From the NCBI GenBank assembly GCA_023398105.1, contig JAEWST010000139.1, positions 1-30,502 of the forward strand: DNA of 30,502 bases, given 5' to 3'. This DNA comes from Bacillota bacterium. Lineage in GTDB: Bacteria; Bacillota; Clostridia; Acetivibrionales; DSM-1351. The notes beneath the pieces were generated by a model that was given only the letters and a program-made list of their open reading frames with translations, did not search any database and was not told the DNA's origin. The position numbers were made by a program, and so were the translations under genes. Positions 7,936 to 17,522 of this stretch are shown here, piece by piece (the first letter of the stretch is position 1; each line of letters begins with the position of its first letter).

Positions 7936-9042
7936 ATGGATAATATAATGAAAAATGAAACAAAGCAGGTCTATGATATGGAAACAGTTATGCTTGATGA
8001 TGCTAACAGTGAGTTGATAATTATTGACCAAACTCTGTTACCTGCTGACTCTGTTTACATAAATTTAAAAACTCAACAACAAATTTGGGAAGCTATATAT
8101 GAATTAAAGGTAAGAGGAGCACCAGCAATTGGTGTTGCTGCTGCTTATGGAATATATTTGGGAGCAAAGGCTTTAACAGCCACCGACTATAATGGCTTTT
8201 ATACTGAATTTATTAAACTGAAGGAGTATCTGGCATCATCAAGACCTACAGCTGTCAATCTTTTTTGGGCTTTAGACAGAATGGATGCGTGTGTTAAAAG
8301 AAATAAAGACAAAGGGGTAGCAGATATAAAAGCAGCTTTACTTATTGAAGCTAATGAAATAAAGGAAGAGGACATATGGGTGTGCCGAACTATTGGTGAA
8401 AATGGACTTACACTGTTAGAACCCAATATAGGAATACTGACGCATTGCAATGCAGGACAGCTTGCTACCGCAAAATATGGAACTGCTCTTGCACCGATAT
8501 ATATTGGACATGAAAAGGGATATAACTTTAAAGTGTTTGCTGATGAAACAAGACCGCTACTGCAGGGTGCAAGATTAACTGCTTATGAACTAAACAAAGC
8601 AGGTGTAGATGTAACTCTCATATGTGATAATATGGCTTCGATGGTTATGAAAAATGGTTGGGTACAAGCAGTGTTTGTTGGTTGTGACAGGGTTGCTGCA
8701 AATGGAGATACTGCAAATAAAATAGGTACTTCAGGTGTAGCAATATTAGCTAAAAATTATAATATTCCCTTTTATGTATGTGCACCAACTTCAACTATAG
8801 ACTTAAATTGCAAGACAGGAAAGGACATTCATATAGAGGAGCGCAAGTCTGAAGAGGTTACTGAGAAGTGGTATGAGAAAAGAATGGCTCCAAAGGATAT
8901 TAAAGTCTTTAATCCTGCATTTGATGTTACTGATGAGAATTTTATAACTGCAATAATTACTGAATATGGTATAGCTAAGGCTCCTTATAATGAATCTTTA
9001 AAAGAGATATTTGAAGCAAAAGCGGCTTCAAAAAAAGCTTAA
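7936..9042 (+). CDS. mtnA: S-methyl-5-thioribose-1-phosphate isomerase
   Basis: MtnA converts 5-methylthioribose-1-phosphate (or 5-deoxyribose-1-phosphate) to the ribulose-1-phosphate form. The 368-aa protein belongs to the eIF2B-alpha/MtnA family and shows KVRGAPAIGVAAAYG near the N-terminus. The catalytic Cys171 lies in ILTHCNAGQLATAKYGTALA and the catalytic Asp251 in GCDRVAANGDTANKIGT. ATG 7948 is an alternative start, 12 bases downstream. The distance to mtnK is 14 bases, so the two are co-transcribed. The aldolase that follows replaces the mtnB-D genes of the full methionine salvage pathway. Confidence 0.95.
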   Translation: MDNIMKNETKQVYDMETVMLDDANSELIIIDQTLLPADSVYINLKTQQQIWEAIYELKVRGAPAIGVAAAYGIYLGAKALTATDYNGFYTEFIKLKEYLASSRPTAVNLFWALDRMDACVKRNKDKGVADIKAALLIEANEIKEEDIWVCRTIGENGLTLLEPNIGILTHCNAGQLATAKYGTALAPIYIGHEKGYNFKVFADETRPLLQGARLTAYELNKAGVDVTLICDNMASMVMKNGWVQAVFVGCDRVAANGDTANKIGTSGVAILAKNYNIPFYVCAPTSTIDLNCKTGKDIHIEERKSEEVTEKWYEKRMAPKDIKVFNPAFDVTDENFITAIITEYGIAKAPYNESLKEIFEAKAASKKA

Positions 9043-9099
9043 AATGAAAATGTTAGCTTCAAGATATAGAAGGAATAAACAATATGGAGATACAATAAA

Positions 9100-9795
9100 A
9101 TGTCTAATATGAATGATTTGCAATATATAACAGATACTGAGGCTAAGGAAGCTATAGTTGAAATTGGAAAAAGAATGTATATAAGAGGTTTTGTGGCTTC
9201 AAATGATGGTAATATAAGCATAAAGGTTAGTCCAAATTCTTTATGGACTACTCCTACTCTTGTGTCAAAGGGCTATATGACGCAGGATATGCTTGTAAAA
9301 GTAGACTTAGATGGAAATGTTATACTTGGAAACAATAAACCATCATCAGAGCTAAAAATGCATTTGCGTGTATACAAGGAAAATCCTTCTGTTATGGCAG
9401 TAACTCATGCACATCCACCAGTAGCTACTTCCTTTGCAATAGCTGGGATTGAACTTGATAGAGCAATATTACCTGAGGCAATAGTAAATCTTGGTACAGT
9501 ACCTATAGCTCCATATGCTACACCAGGCAGTCAGGAGGTTCCTGACTCAATAGCACCCTTTTGTAACTGCTACAATGCGGTGCTTCTTGCAAACCATGGA
9601 GCACTGACATGGGGTAAAGATGTATTTGAAGCATATTTTAGGCTTGAGTCGTTGGAATACTATGCAACAGTCCTAATGTATACTGGAAATATAATTTGTA
9701 AAGCCAATGAACTCAGCGATAAGCAAGTTTCACAGCTAATTCAGATTCGTAATAATCTTGGAATTAGTTTGGGTGGAACGCCGACCATAAGGTAA
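9100..9795 (+). CDS. Class II aldolase of the DHAP shunt (Ald2-like)
   Basis: The 231-aa protein belongs to the class II aldolase/adducin family (fuculose/rhamnulose-phosphate aldolase type). Visible motifs are GNISIKVSPNSLWTTPT for phosphate binding, catalytic Glu84 in SSELKMHLRVY, zinc ligands His103 and His105 in THAHPP, and His166 in NHGALTWG. Directly after mtnK-mtnA, the expected reaction is cleavage of 5-methylthioribulose-1-phosphate or 5-deoxyribulose-1-phosphate into DHAP plus 2-methylthioacetaldehyde or acetaldehyde, as in the described DHAP shunt. An MtnB-type dehydratase is related in fold, but the intact aldolase Glu and the absence of mtnW/X/C/D nearby argue for the aldolase. 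A GGAGA site precedes the ATG. No clear terminator follows. Confidence 0.85.
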   Translation: MSNMNDLQYITDTEAKEAIVEIGKRMYIRGFVASNDGNISIKVSPNSLWTTPTLVSKGYMTQDMLVKVDLDGNVILGNNKPSSELKMHLRVYKENPSVMAVTHAHPPVATSFAIAGIELDRAILPEAIVNLGTVPIAPYATPGSQEVPDSIAPFCNCYNAVLLANHGALTWGKDVFEAYFRLESLEYYATVLMYTGNIICKANELSDKQVSQLIQIRNNLGISLGGTPTIR

Positions 9796-9965
9796 GGCAT
9801 GGAATATACTATTTTATGGGTTAATATTTAACCAATTTGATTTGCTCAGTTTTCTTAGCTAAAATAAGCCATATGATGTCAAAAAAGAAAGCGTATCACT
9901 GCAAATTAGAGTTTTCCACTGATAGTTTCACCATTTTTTTTATGCCGAAAGTGTTGGAGGTTAGT

Positions 9966-11459
9966 ATGAAGAGAATAGAAATCAGAAACTCGATAACATT
10001 AGTTTCTGCATTGGTTATAGCACTAATATCAATATTAACGCTGTTTTGCTATACACCTGCTTACGCTGATGATACCAGTATGGGAAGAACTCCAGAAGGA
10101 GTTTTCCCATTGCAAGAAAATGATGTAATAATGGAATCAGAAGAAATAACAGTTGATCTGGAGAAGAACAAGGTAGAATGCATATTTGTATTTCATAATA
10201 CAGGGAAGAGCAAACCTGTATTCATGGGTTTTCCGGGGAAAATTTATGATGATATGGATAATGGGCTTACAAATGATGTGAATCTTGAGATTAAGAAATT
10301 CAAAACATTTGTAAAAGGAAAAGAACTACCTGTTATCCGTGAAAAGAGTATTAAAAATGAGACTCTGGAACATATGACTATGCAAGAATACAGTGAGTTT
10401 TTCACCTTCACTGTACCTTTTAAAGCAAATGAGAAGATTACAGTGCGTAATACTTATGATTTCACACCAACTTATGATTCCATTGGTTTTATATATAGTG
10501 GATACGTACTGCAAACAGGAGCTATGTGGAAAGGGACTATAGGTTCTGCAAAGGTTACTTTCAAGCTTGGAAATATTAAGCCATACCAGATTGAGAAACT
10601 TAATCTGGGAGGTTTTAAATTTGAAGGGAACACTTTGGTATGGGCTAGAAACGACTTTGAACCCAAATATAATCTTCAAGTAACTTATAATAACTATCGT
10701 TATAACTCAGAATCTCTATCTAACCTAACAGATGACGAAGATAAGCTGAGATTGGAAATTAATCAAAAAATAGCTAGCTACAACAAAGTAAAGGAATTAG
10801 CAAACAAGGGTCAAACGGACAAATTGATTTCTTTATATAACAAGGCTGTTAAAGAGTATAATTCTATATTGGCTTTATATATTAAAAGCTTTTTGCCAAA
10901 GGACAAAGTAGTAAAAGTTGATACTAAAATTGAGAGTATAGATATTCAAAAAATGCATGACTACTACGCATTAGAATGTAAAATCCTTGGAGAAGAGCCT
11001 GTACATACTCTGCTTGCCGTTAGTCATGTAGAAAATGGAAATAACATTGAAGATTTTTCACGATCAGGGATAACTTCTTGTTATATTGGAGATTTTATTT
11101 CTGGTATTGAATACACTATTACTTTTACAATAACAGACTGGCTGGATAGAACAGAGCAGAAAACTATAAAATATAAAGTTCCAGCTCAATCTTCTGATGC
11201 ATCTGTAGCGGCTTCTTCAACTAGCTTAGATATACAGCCTGATGGACATCCTATTTATGCAAATAATTCAACAGATGAAATAGGAAAAGATGCTTCAAAT
11301 AATGAAAATGCTACCAAATCAAATATATCAAATAAATCGGGGACTGAAACCCAAAATGGAATTGACATAAGAATTATTGTTGGAGTTCTAATAGGTATTA
11401 ATTTACTGGGTATTACAGTGATATCAGTATTAAAAAAGCGTAAAAAAGAGCAGGGGTAA
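9966..11459 (+). CDS. Secreted, membrane-anchored protein of unknown function
   Basis: The frame is open from 9837, but the real start is ATG 9966: GGAGG ends 5 bases before it, and the protein then begins with a good signal peptide, ending around TPAYADD. The 497-aa product has an extracytoplasmic beta-rich region (about 45-240) with VECIFVFHNTGKSKPVFMGFP and KANEKITVRNTY. A helical region (about 245-310) and another beta region follow. A Ser/Asn-rich linker leads to a C-terminal membrane segment (IRIIVGVLIGINLLGITVISVL) and a KKRKKEQG tail. The N-terminal part loosely recalls DUF4424-like domains; I would not assign a function. It precedes the DUF2339/DUF3999 pair by 150 bases and may share their envelope role. 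Confidence 0.8.
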   Translation: MKRIEIRNSITLVSALVIALISILTLFCYTPAYADDTSMGRTPEGVFPLQENDVIMESEEITVDLEKNKVECIFVFHNTGKSKPVFMGFPGKIYDDMDNGLTNDVNLEIKKFKTFVKGKELPVIREKSIKNETLEHMTMQEYSEFFTFTVPFKANEKITVRNTYDFTPTYDSIGFIYSGYVLQTGAMWKGTIGSAKVTFKLGNIKPYQIEKLNLGGFKFEGNTLVWARNDFEPKYNLQVTYNNYRYNSESLSNLTDDEDKLRLEINQKIASYNKVKELANKGQTDKLISLYNKAVKEYNSILALYIKSFLPKDKVVKVDTKIESIDIQKMHDYYALECKILGEEPVHTLLAVSHVENGNNIEDFSRSGITSCYIGDFISGIEYTITFTITDWLDRTEQKTIKYKVPAQSSDASVAASSTSLDIQPDGHPIYANNSTDEIGKDASNNENATKSNISNKSGTETQNGIDIRIIVGVLIGINLLGITVISVLKKRKKEQG

Positions 11460-11470
11460 AGGCTATATCA

Positions 11471-11520
11471 TTTGGTGTGATTTCTAACCCAACTGTCCAT
11501 TTATAATGCTACCACACCTA
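11471..11520. repeat. MITE core fragment, related to 19404-19453
   Basis: These 50 bases match the core of the element at 19379-19496 with about 80% identity: TTGGTG, TTTCTAACC and ATAATG, and TACCACACCTA at the end. GGTGTG near the left and CACACC near the right can pair. The terminal inverted repeats seen elsewhere are not preserved here, so this is a remnant. Confidence 0.6.
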
Positions 11521-11613
11521 CAATTTTAAACTTCAAAAGTTGAATATATTACATAAAAGTAATATGTTAACTATGTTACTAGCAATAAAGCTACAATGAT
11601 TGGAGGAGAATTA

Positions 11614-14154
11614 ATGTCTATGGTGGATAAATTAAAGAGTATTCTTGCAAAACAGAAAGAAACTCTATCTGATTTACAAAGTGAGATTTCTCGTATTGAA
11701 GCAAGTGATTTGGTATCTGAAAATCAAAGCTTGAAAACAGAACTATCAAAATGTCAGGCAGATTTGAGAAACGAGAAAGAATATAATTCAAGAATATCAG
11801 AGGAAAATAAAAACCTTAAAAATGCAATATATGAACAGCTGTATAATGAGAAAATTCAGATATTAAACTCTACAAATAAAAAGCTGGAAGTTTATTATAG
11901 TTCTAATGTACAGGGAGAGCTAAACAGATTAATAAGCTTTGAGATGTCAGTTAAAAAGCGAATAGATGAAATGGTTGGCACACTAAAACAAAATCGAATA
12001 GATATCTCAGACGATATTTATATACGGATTGATGAATTAAGAAAGCTACTTAATGTTAAGGTAACAAATGCCCGTGAAGAGCTTCTAAAAAATTCTAAGG
12101 CATTTGATGCGGATAGAGCTACAGAGTTTGAAAAGCTAAGACATGAGCAGGTTACAGAACATGAAATAAAAGGACGTGTAAAACAGAACAATATTGAATC
12201 TTTTATAGGTCTTAATCTTATTAACAAGTTAGGTATTCTATTGCTTATCATTGGTGTAATTACAGCATCACAGTTTACCTATTTTAAATTACCAGATGTG
12301 CTTAAATGTATTTTTGCATTTGTGATAGGGGGACTTCTGCTTGTAGTAGGAGAAATCCTTAACCGCAAAAAACCAAATGTTTTTTCACTTGGTATTACCA
12401 GCGGAGGTATAGCAATATTATACGTGGCATTGGCACTAAGCTTTTTTAAATTTGAGGTTATAGGCAAATATCCTGCGTTAGGACTATGTGTGCTTATAAC
12501 GGCTGGTGCATTTGTTATGTCCCAAAGGTATAATTCTCAAACTATTTCGGCTTTTGCAATGGTAGGCGGATACTTGCCTATATTTTCAATTGAAGGAAAT
12601 AAAGCAATGATATATGGTGCAATGGTTTATTTCGTGATACTGAATATTTTAGCACTGGTTATATCAATAAATAAAAAGTGGAGCATAACAGCCTATATAG
12701 GCTTTTGGCTAAATGTCATAGGCTCTGTTTATATTTCAGCTATTATGCTTGAAGGAAGAAGCAATTATGCTTCTTTTTCAATAGACGACTTGATAACAAT
12801 TATTTATATAACCTTTGTATTTGCTATATATACACTAGTTCCAGTGGTTGGAACATTAATGAAAAAACTTAGCTTTAAAACCTCTGATATTGTTTTGCTA
12901 GCATTAAATACTGTAATAAGTGCATTGTTCTTGTATTCAATCTTTTATGCTGTCAATTTATCAGATTTTACAGGACTTCTTGCAGTTGCTTTTGCAATTG
13001 TTTACATTGCTTTGGGTAGATCTGTTGAGAAGCATATACCCAATGAGAAAAAGGCAATTGCCCTATTTTTTATTACTGGGCTCACGTTTGTTGTTTTGAT
13101 AATACCTTTCCAATTTGGTCGTGTATGGCTTTCATTAGGTTGGCTGGTTGAAGGGATTGCAATTCTTTCATATGGAATATATAAAGAAATAAAGGCATTT
13201 AAGCGCACTGGAGTTATTATTTCATTGCTATGTCTATTGGCTTTTATTATTTTCGACCTAACAAACATTGCTAGTTCTCTGTTTGTTTATAAATATCTTG
13301 CAATAACTGTTGGAAGCATAATTATTCTTGGCACATTAATATTACAAAACAAACTAGATGGCAAGGGAATACAGATTTTTAAGTATATTGCCACAATAAA
13401 TATATGGATTTTCTCTTTATACATTATAGGAAGCAAATTAAGAGGTCTTTTATCAGAATTGATGTTACAAAGTAATTTTGATTTGGATTACTTAATTACT
13501 GCTGCTATGGTTTTAGTCAGTTTTGCTATAGCATATTTCATTCCTAGAATTAAAGTACTCTTAGACAAATTTATGAAGATTATCGCTGTAATTATTTATG
13601 GCATAGGATTAGTAACACTATTTGCTTTAAATTACAGTTCACCTGTAATAGGGCACTTGAATGAAGTGCCTTTGACGATAAGTGTATTGGGTACAATAGA
13701 ATTGTTGGTTATAGCGTTGTTATCAGTCTTTGTGGTAAGGGACTTGGTATTGACCCTTGTTACAGATAAAAGGCTTGGAATAGAATGGTATCCACTGATT
13801 GTATCCTTTTATTTTGTAGTGATTTTAACTCAAAATCTGATAACTCAATTTAGTCTAGAAATAAATAATGCAGCAATAAGCATAATATATCTGATTACTG
13901 CTCTGGCTTGGATTACGTTTGGATTTATAAAGAGATATGTATTAATAAGGCGATTTGGGCTTGGTATGTGTATGTTGGCAGTTGCGAAATTGTTTATTAT
14001 TGACCTTTCTTTCCTATCACAGGGCTATAGGATAGTATCATATTTTGTATTTGGCATAACGTTAATTGCGATATCCTTTGTTTACCAATATTTTAATAAA
14101 AGAATAGATACAATAAGTGGGGTAATTTCTGATGATAAAAAGAATAATAGCTAG
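11614..14154 (+). CDS. DUF2339 polytopic membrane protein
   Basis: The 846-aa integral membrane protein begins with a coiled coil (about 1-185, Lys/Glu/Leu-rich, including LKSILAKQKETLSDLQSEIS). A large set of hydrophobic helices (about 200-840) follows, with GGLLLVVGEILNRKKPNVFSLGITSGGIAILY characteristic of DUF2339. ATG 11614 is chosen because GGAGG (11602-11606) is correctly spaced for it. Function is not established for the family; it sits in the cytoplasmic membrane with the coiled coil inside. The downstream DUF3999 gene overlaps by 23 bases, and the DUF2339-DUF3999 pairing is a recurring one, implying a joint envelope complex. Confidence 0.88.
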   Translation: MSMVDKLKSILAKQKETLSDLQSEISRIEASDLVSENQSLKTELSKCQADLRNEKEYNSRISEENKNLKNAIYEQLYNEKIQILNSTNKKLEVYYSSNVQGELNRLISFEMSVKKRIDEMVGTLKQNRIDISDDIYIRIDELRKLLNVKVTNAREELLKNSKAFDADRATEFEKLRHEQVTEHEIKGRVKQNNIESFIGLNLINKLGILLLIIGVITASQFTYFKLPDVLKCIFAFVIGGLLLVVGEILNRKKPNVFSLGITSGGIAILYVALALSFFKFEVIGKYPALGLCVLITAGAFVMSQRYNSQTISAFAMVGGYLPIFSIEGNKAMIYGAMVYFVILNILALVISINKKWSITAYIGFWLNVIGSVYISAIMLEGRSNYASFSIDDLITIIYITFVFAIYTLVPVVGTLMKKLSFKTSDIVLLALNTVISALFLYSIFYAVNLSDFTGLLAVAFAIVYIALGRSVEKHIPNEKKAIALFFITGLTFVVLIIPFQFGRVWLSLGWLVEGIAILSYGIYKEIKAFKRTGVIISLLCLLAFIIFDLTNIASSLFVYKYLAITVGSIIILGTLILQNKLDGKGIQIFKYIATINIWIFSLYIIGSKLRGLLSELMLQSNFDLDYLITAAMVLVSFAIAYFIPRIKVLLDKFMKIIAVIIYGIGLVTLFALNYSSPVIGHLNEVPLTISVLGTIELLVIALLSVFVVRDLVLTLVTDKRLGIEWYPLIVSFYFVVILTQNLITQFSLEINNAAISIIYLITALAWITFGFIKRYVLIRRFGLGMCMLAVAKLFIIDLSFLSQGYRIVSYFVFGITLIAISFVYQYFNKRIDTISGVISDDKKNNS

Positions 14155-15328
14155 TGTAGTAATATTGCTTACTTTAAGTTATACAGGCGTGTATGCAGTT
14201 GACTTTTCACATAGTGCCACTATTGAAAGCGGTGGAAATAAAAAATATAAGGCAGTGCGGCTCACTTCTGAAATATATAATAATATACAGGGGAACATGG
14301 CAGATTTAGAGCTATATGGAAATAGGCAAGAGCCAATACCTTATTTTATAAACAGCTCAAAAGATAGTGACTTTGTACTTAATTTTACCTATGAAATGAA
14401 GGAAATTAACTCCTTTGTAAAAGACGATTATTTTTATTTTGATTATACACTCAAAACGCCTCAAGATGAGGATGTTGTGGCTTCATCAATCAAAGTGGAA
14501 ACCGAAAATAAAAATTTCGCGAAGGAAGTTCAAATTTTAGGGAGCTATGACAATATAAAATGGGAAAAAGTTAAGGATGACATTATATATTACGTTGATG
14601 GTAATAGAAAACTTGAAATAGTCTTTGATGGGATTAAAAAATATACACATTACAGATTTAAGATATCAAATAACTTAGAAAAGCTTTCTTTTACTCAAGT
14701 TATGCTGAAGCACAATAGTGTTATTCAAGAACAAGAGTACTTTACAGATACAATTTCTCCTATGTTTACCACTGAGGAGAGGGAAAAAATAACTGTTATT
14801 AAAATTAAGGGACTTAAAAACCTAAAGCTAAGTAGTATTACTCTTAAAACAGATAGCATGTTTAAACGGTTGGTGACCTTTAATGGCTTTGAATCCAAAA
14901 TGCTTTATAATTTGGAGTTTGAAAGCACGAAGTATAAAGAGTTGACCCTCCCACTAGCGCAATACAGAGTGACTACTGATACAGCAGAAATAACAATAAC
15001 CAACAACGATGATAAACCAATAAAAATATTAGGAATTGAAGCAAAATATCTAGTTGACGAGTTGATATTTGAAGGCTCAAATGCAGATGAATACACTCTA
15101 AAGTATGGTAATAGCGAAAGCCCTATCCCAAAGAGCTACGATATTTCAAACTACAAGGATCAAATTTTGAAAGAAGGATATGATGTTTTAAGCATAAAAG
15201 ATATCAAAGCAGACACATCTAAAATTCCAGATAAGCAAAAAGTTGACTATAAGCTTGTTTTTAATATTGTACTTTGTACAATTGCAGTTGTACTGGGGAT
15301 AATAATTATTAAAAAGCTTAAAAAGTAA
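14132..15328 (+). CDS. DUF3999 exported membrane-anchored protein
   Basis: The 398-aa protein has an N-terminal signal peptide (MIKRIIASVVILLTLSYTGVYA), a long extracytoplasmic beta-sandwich-like region, and one C-terminal membrane helix (LVFNIVLCTIAVVLGIIIIKKL). The opening HSATIESGGNKKYKAVRLTSEIY followed by DLELYGNRQEPIPYF matches DUF3999. The region YDNIKWEKVKDDIIYYV resembles a discoidin-like fold, so carbohydrate or surface binding is possible but unproven. The start lies inside the end of the DUF2339 gene, indicating translational coupling. The gene ends the cluster. Confidence 0.85.
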   Translation: MIKRIIASVVILLTLSYTGVYAVDFSHSATIESGGNKKYKAVRLTSEIYNNIQGNMADLELYGNRQEPIPYFINSSKDSDFVLNFTYEMKEINSFVKDDYFYFDYTLKTPQDEDVVASSIKVETENKNFAKEVQILGSYDNIKWEKVKDDIIYYVDGNRKLEIVFDGIKKYTHYRFKISNNLEKLSFTQVMLKHNSVIQEQEYFTDTISPMFTTEEREKITVIKIKGLKNLKLSSITLKTDSMFKRLVTFNGFESKMLYNLEFESTKYKELTLPLAQYRVTTDTAEITITNNDDKPIKILGIEAKYLVDELIFEGSNADEYTLKYGNSESPIPKSYDISNYKDQILKEGYDVLSIKDIKADTSKIPDKQKVDYKLVFNIVLCTIAVVLGIIIIKKLKK

Positions 15329-15400
15329 AAGCATCCTTTCAATCGCAATATTTGTCTAAAAAATGATAATATCTGACAAGTATTATTAAATGATATATGC

Positions 15401-15406
15401 TAAAAT
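15401..15406 (+). promoter_or_regulatory. Candidate extended -10 upstream of GH120 gene
   Basis: TGC then TAAAAT forms an extended -10; the only -35-like element (TGACAA at 15374-15379) is 21 bases away, longer than usual. About 95 bases of leader would precede the ATG at 15508. No operator or CRE-like site was recognised. Confidence 0.3.
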
Positions 15407-15507
15407 TCATATATAGAAATACGTCGACGGATAAAATTTATTTTTAGAAAAATAATATATATTGATTGCAAATTACCAAAATGACAAATTATGCGGAGGA
15501 ATGCTCA

Positions 15508-17442
15508 ATGAAAAAGGAATATCATGTGGCGGTTACAGGATGTGACTTAGCAGAGGGTACCAAAGAACATCCTTTTAGATCAATTTCTAAAGCAGCTGAA
15601 GTTGCGGAGACTGGGGATAAGGTCATAGTTCATGAAGGTGAATATCGTGAATGGGTAAAGCCTAATCACAGCGGCTACAGTAATCTTAGCAGGATTATTT
15701 ATGAAGTAGCGGAGGGTGACAAGGTTGTTATTAAGGGTTCGGAGAGAATCCAGAGCTGGGAAAAGGTAGAGGGTTCGGTATGGAAAGTAGTTCTCTCAAA
15801 TTCTTTTTTCGGTGATTACAATCCGTACAAAGAAATTTTGACAGGTGATTGGTTGCTTTATACGCCTGATATTTACCTCCATCTTGGAGATGTCTACTTA
15901 AATGGAGTTTCTTTTTATGAAACTTATTCGTTAGAAGAGGTTAAAAATCCAACTCAGCGTACTGGGGTAGTTGTAATGCCATGGACTGGAAAGTTTGAAA
16001 AAATTCTGCATCCTGAGCAAACAATTTATCAGTGGTATTGTGAAGTGGATAATGACAATACAACTATTTACGCTAACTTCCATGGTGCAGACCCAAATAA
16101 AGAGTTAGTTGAAATCAATGTGAGAAAATGCTGCTTTTACCCAGTGAAAACAGGCATGAATTACATTACTGTAAGAGGGTTTGAAATGGCACAGGCAGCC
16201 TGTCCTTGGACACCTCCCACAGCAGACCAGCCAGGTCTTTTGGGTGCAAATTGGAGCAAGGGTTGGATAATCGAAAATAATATTATACACGATGCAAAAT
16301 GTAGTGCAATTAGTATTGGTAAAGAAGCGTCTACAGGACATAATCTCAGTTCTAGAAGGCATCAAAAGCCAGGATACCAATATCAGATGGAGGCTGTATT
16401 CCGTGGACTAAAGATTGGCTGGAGCAAGGAAAAGATTGGTTCACATATTATCCGAAATAATGTCATTTATGACTGTGGACAAAATGGTATTGTAGGGCAT
16501 ATGGGTTGTGCCTTCAGCGAAATTTACAACAACCATATTTATAATATTGCTGTTAAGCATGAGTATTACGGCTATGAAATAGCAGGCATAAAGCTCCATG
16601 CACCTATTGACGTAAAGATACATCACAATCGTATTCATAACTGTACGCTTGGTACTTGGCTTGATTGGCAAGCACAAGGTGTTAGGGTCAACAACAATCT
16701 CTACTATAATAATGACCGAGACTTGATGGTAGAGGTTAGCCATGGTCCATATTTAGTGGATAACAACATTTTTGCTTCAGATTATTCCTTTGATAATTTT
16801 TCACAAGGCGGAGCATATGTCAATAATCTTTCCTGTGGCAAGATGTATTTGAACAAGGTGCTCGATAGGGCTACACCTTATCACTTCCCTCATACCACTG
16901 AAGTGGCAGGTGCAGCTGTGGTGTATGGCGGTGATGACCGTTTTTATAACAACATTTTCGTGGGTGGAGAAGGCATTGAGAACTGTGGAACTGCGGGCTT
17001 TAATCCTAATCCAGCCTCATTTGAAGAGTATGTTGCTCAGGTGCTAAGCTATGGTGTCGGTGACCATGAAGTATTTAATAAAGTTGAACAGCCAGTATAT
17101 ATTTCTGCAAATGCCTATCTGAACGGAGCAGAAAGCTTTAACCGTGAAAAAGACAGCTATACTGACAAGTCCTTTAATCCAAATGTAAGAATTGTTGAAG
17201 AGGGCAAGGAAGTATATCTTGAGATGAATGTGGCAAAGCAAATGCTGGACATACCGTCAAAAGTTGTTTCCACTGAGACCCTTGGTACAGTACGTATAGT
17301 TGAGGCAATATTTGATGACCCAAATGGTAATCAGATTGTACTTGACACTGATTATACTGGAGCTCCTAGAGCAGAAAAGTCGGTAGTAGGACCGTTCCAA
17401 GGACTGAAAGAGGGCTTTAACCGCATCAAGGTTTGGGGCTAG
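15508..17442 (+). CDS. GH120 beta-xylosidase
   Basis: The 644-aa parallel beta-helix enzyme closely follows the remembered sequence of Thermoanaerobacterium saccharolyticum XylC, the GH120 prototype. Shared words include EYHVA.TG, DKVIVHEGEYREWVKP, KGSERIQSW, APTADQPGL-like PPTADQPGLLGANWSKGW, and GWSKEKIGSHIIRNN. The XylC nucleophile and acid/base (Asp382 and Glu405) correspond to D386 in LGTWLDWQAQG and E409 in VEVSHGPYLVD, with the same 23-residue spacing. It has no signal peptide, so it should hydrolyse imported xylo-oligosaccharides to xylose in the cytoplasm. ATG 15508 follows GGAGG with good spacing; the frame is open from 15466. The gene is single, without a transporter beside it, and ends at a shared terminator with metF. 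Confidence 0.93.
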   Translation: MKKEYHVAVTGCDLAEGTKEHPFRSISKAAEVAETGDKVIVHEGEYREWVKPNHSGYSNLSRIIYEVAEGDKVVIKGSERIQSWEKVEGSVWKVVLSNSFFGDYNPYKEILTGDWLLYTPDIYLHLGDVYLNGVSFYETYSLEEVKNPTQRTGVVVMPWTGKFEKILHPEQTIYQWYCEVDNDNTTIYANFHGADPNKELVEINVRKCCFYPVKTGMNYITVRGFEMAQAACPWTPPTADQPGLLGANWSKGWIIENNIIHDAKCSAISIGKEASTGHNLSSRRHQKPGYQYQMEAVFRGLKIGWSKEKIGSHIIRNNVIYDCGQNGIVGHMGCAFSEIYNNHIYNIAVKHEYYGYEIAGIKLHAPIDVKIHHNRIHNCTLGTWLDWQAQGVRVNNNLYYNNDRDLMVEVSHGPYLVDNNIFASDYSFDNFSQGGAYVNNLSCGKMYLNKVLDRATPYHFPHTTEVAGAAVVYGGDDRFYNNIFVGGEGIENCGTAGFNPNPASFEEYVAQVLSYGVGDHEVFNKVEQPVYISANAYLNGAESFNREKDSYTDKSFNPNVRIVEEGKEVYLEMNVAKQMLDIPSKVVSTETLGTVRIVEAIFDDPNGNQIVLDTDYTGAPRAEKSVVGPFQGLKEGFNRIKVWG

Positions 17443-17475
17443 GCAAATGATAAATGCGTAAGGGTTTTTGATAAA

Positions 17476-17512
17476 AAATGGCTCAACTTTCCAATGAGAA
17501 GTTGAGCCATTT
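17476..17512. terminator. Bidirectional terminator between GH120 gene and metF
   Basis: A perfect 14-bp stem (17476-17489 with 17499-17512) and 9-base loop lie between convergent genes. A run of A precedes it, which gives T6 on the minus strand. T-rich sequence follows on the plus strand, so it can serve both, more strongly metF. Confidence 0.88.
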
Positions 17513-17522
17513 GGTTATTTGC

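Noticed and set aside
9837..9965. N-terminal extension of the secreted protein upstream of 9966
   Set aside because: There is no ribosome site at 9837, while GGAGG and a signal peptide clearly place the start at ATG 9966.
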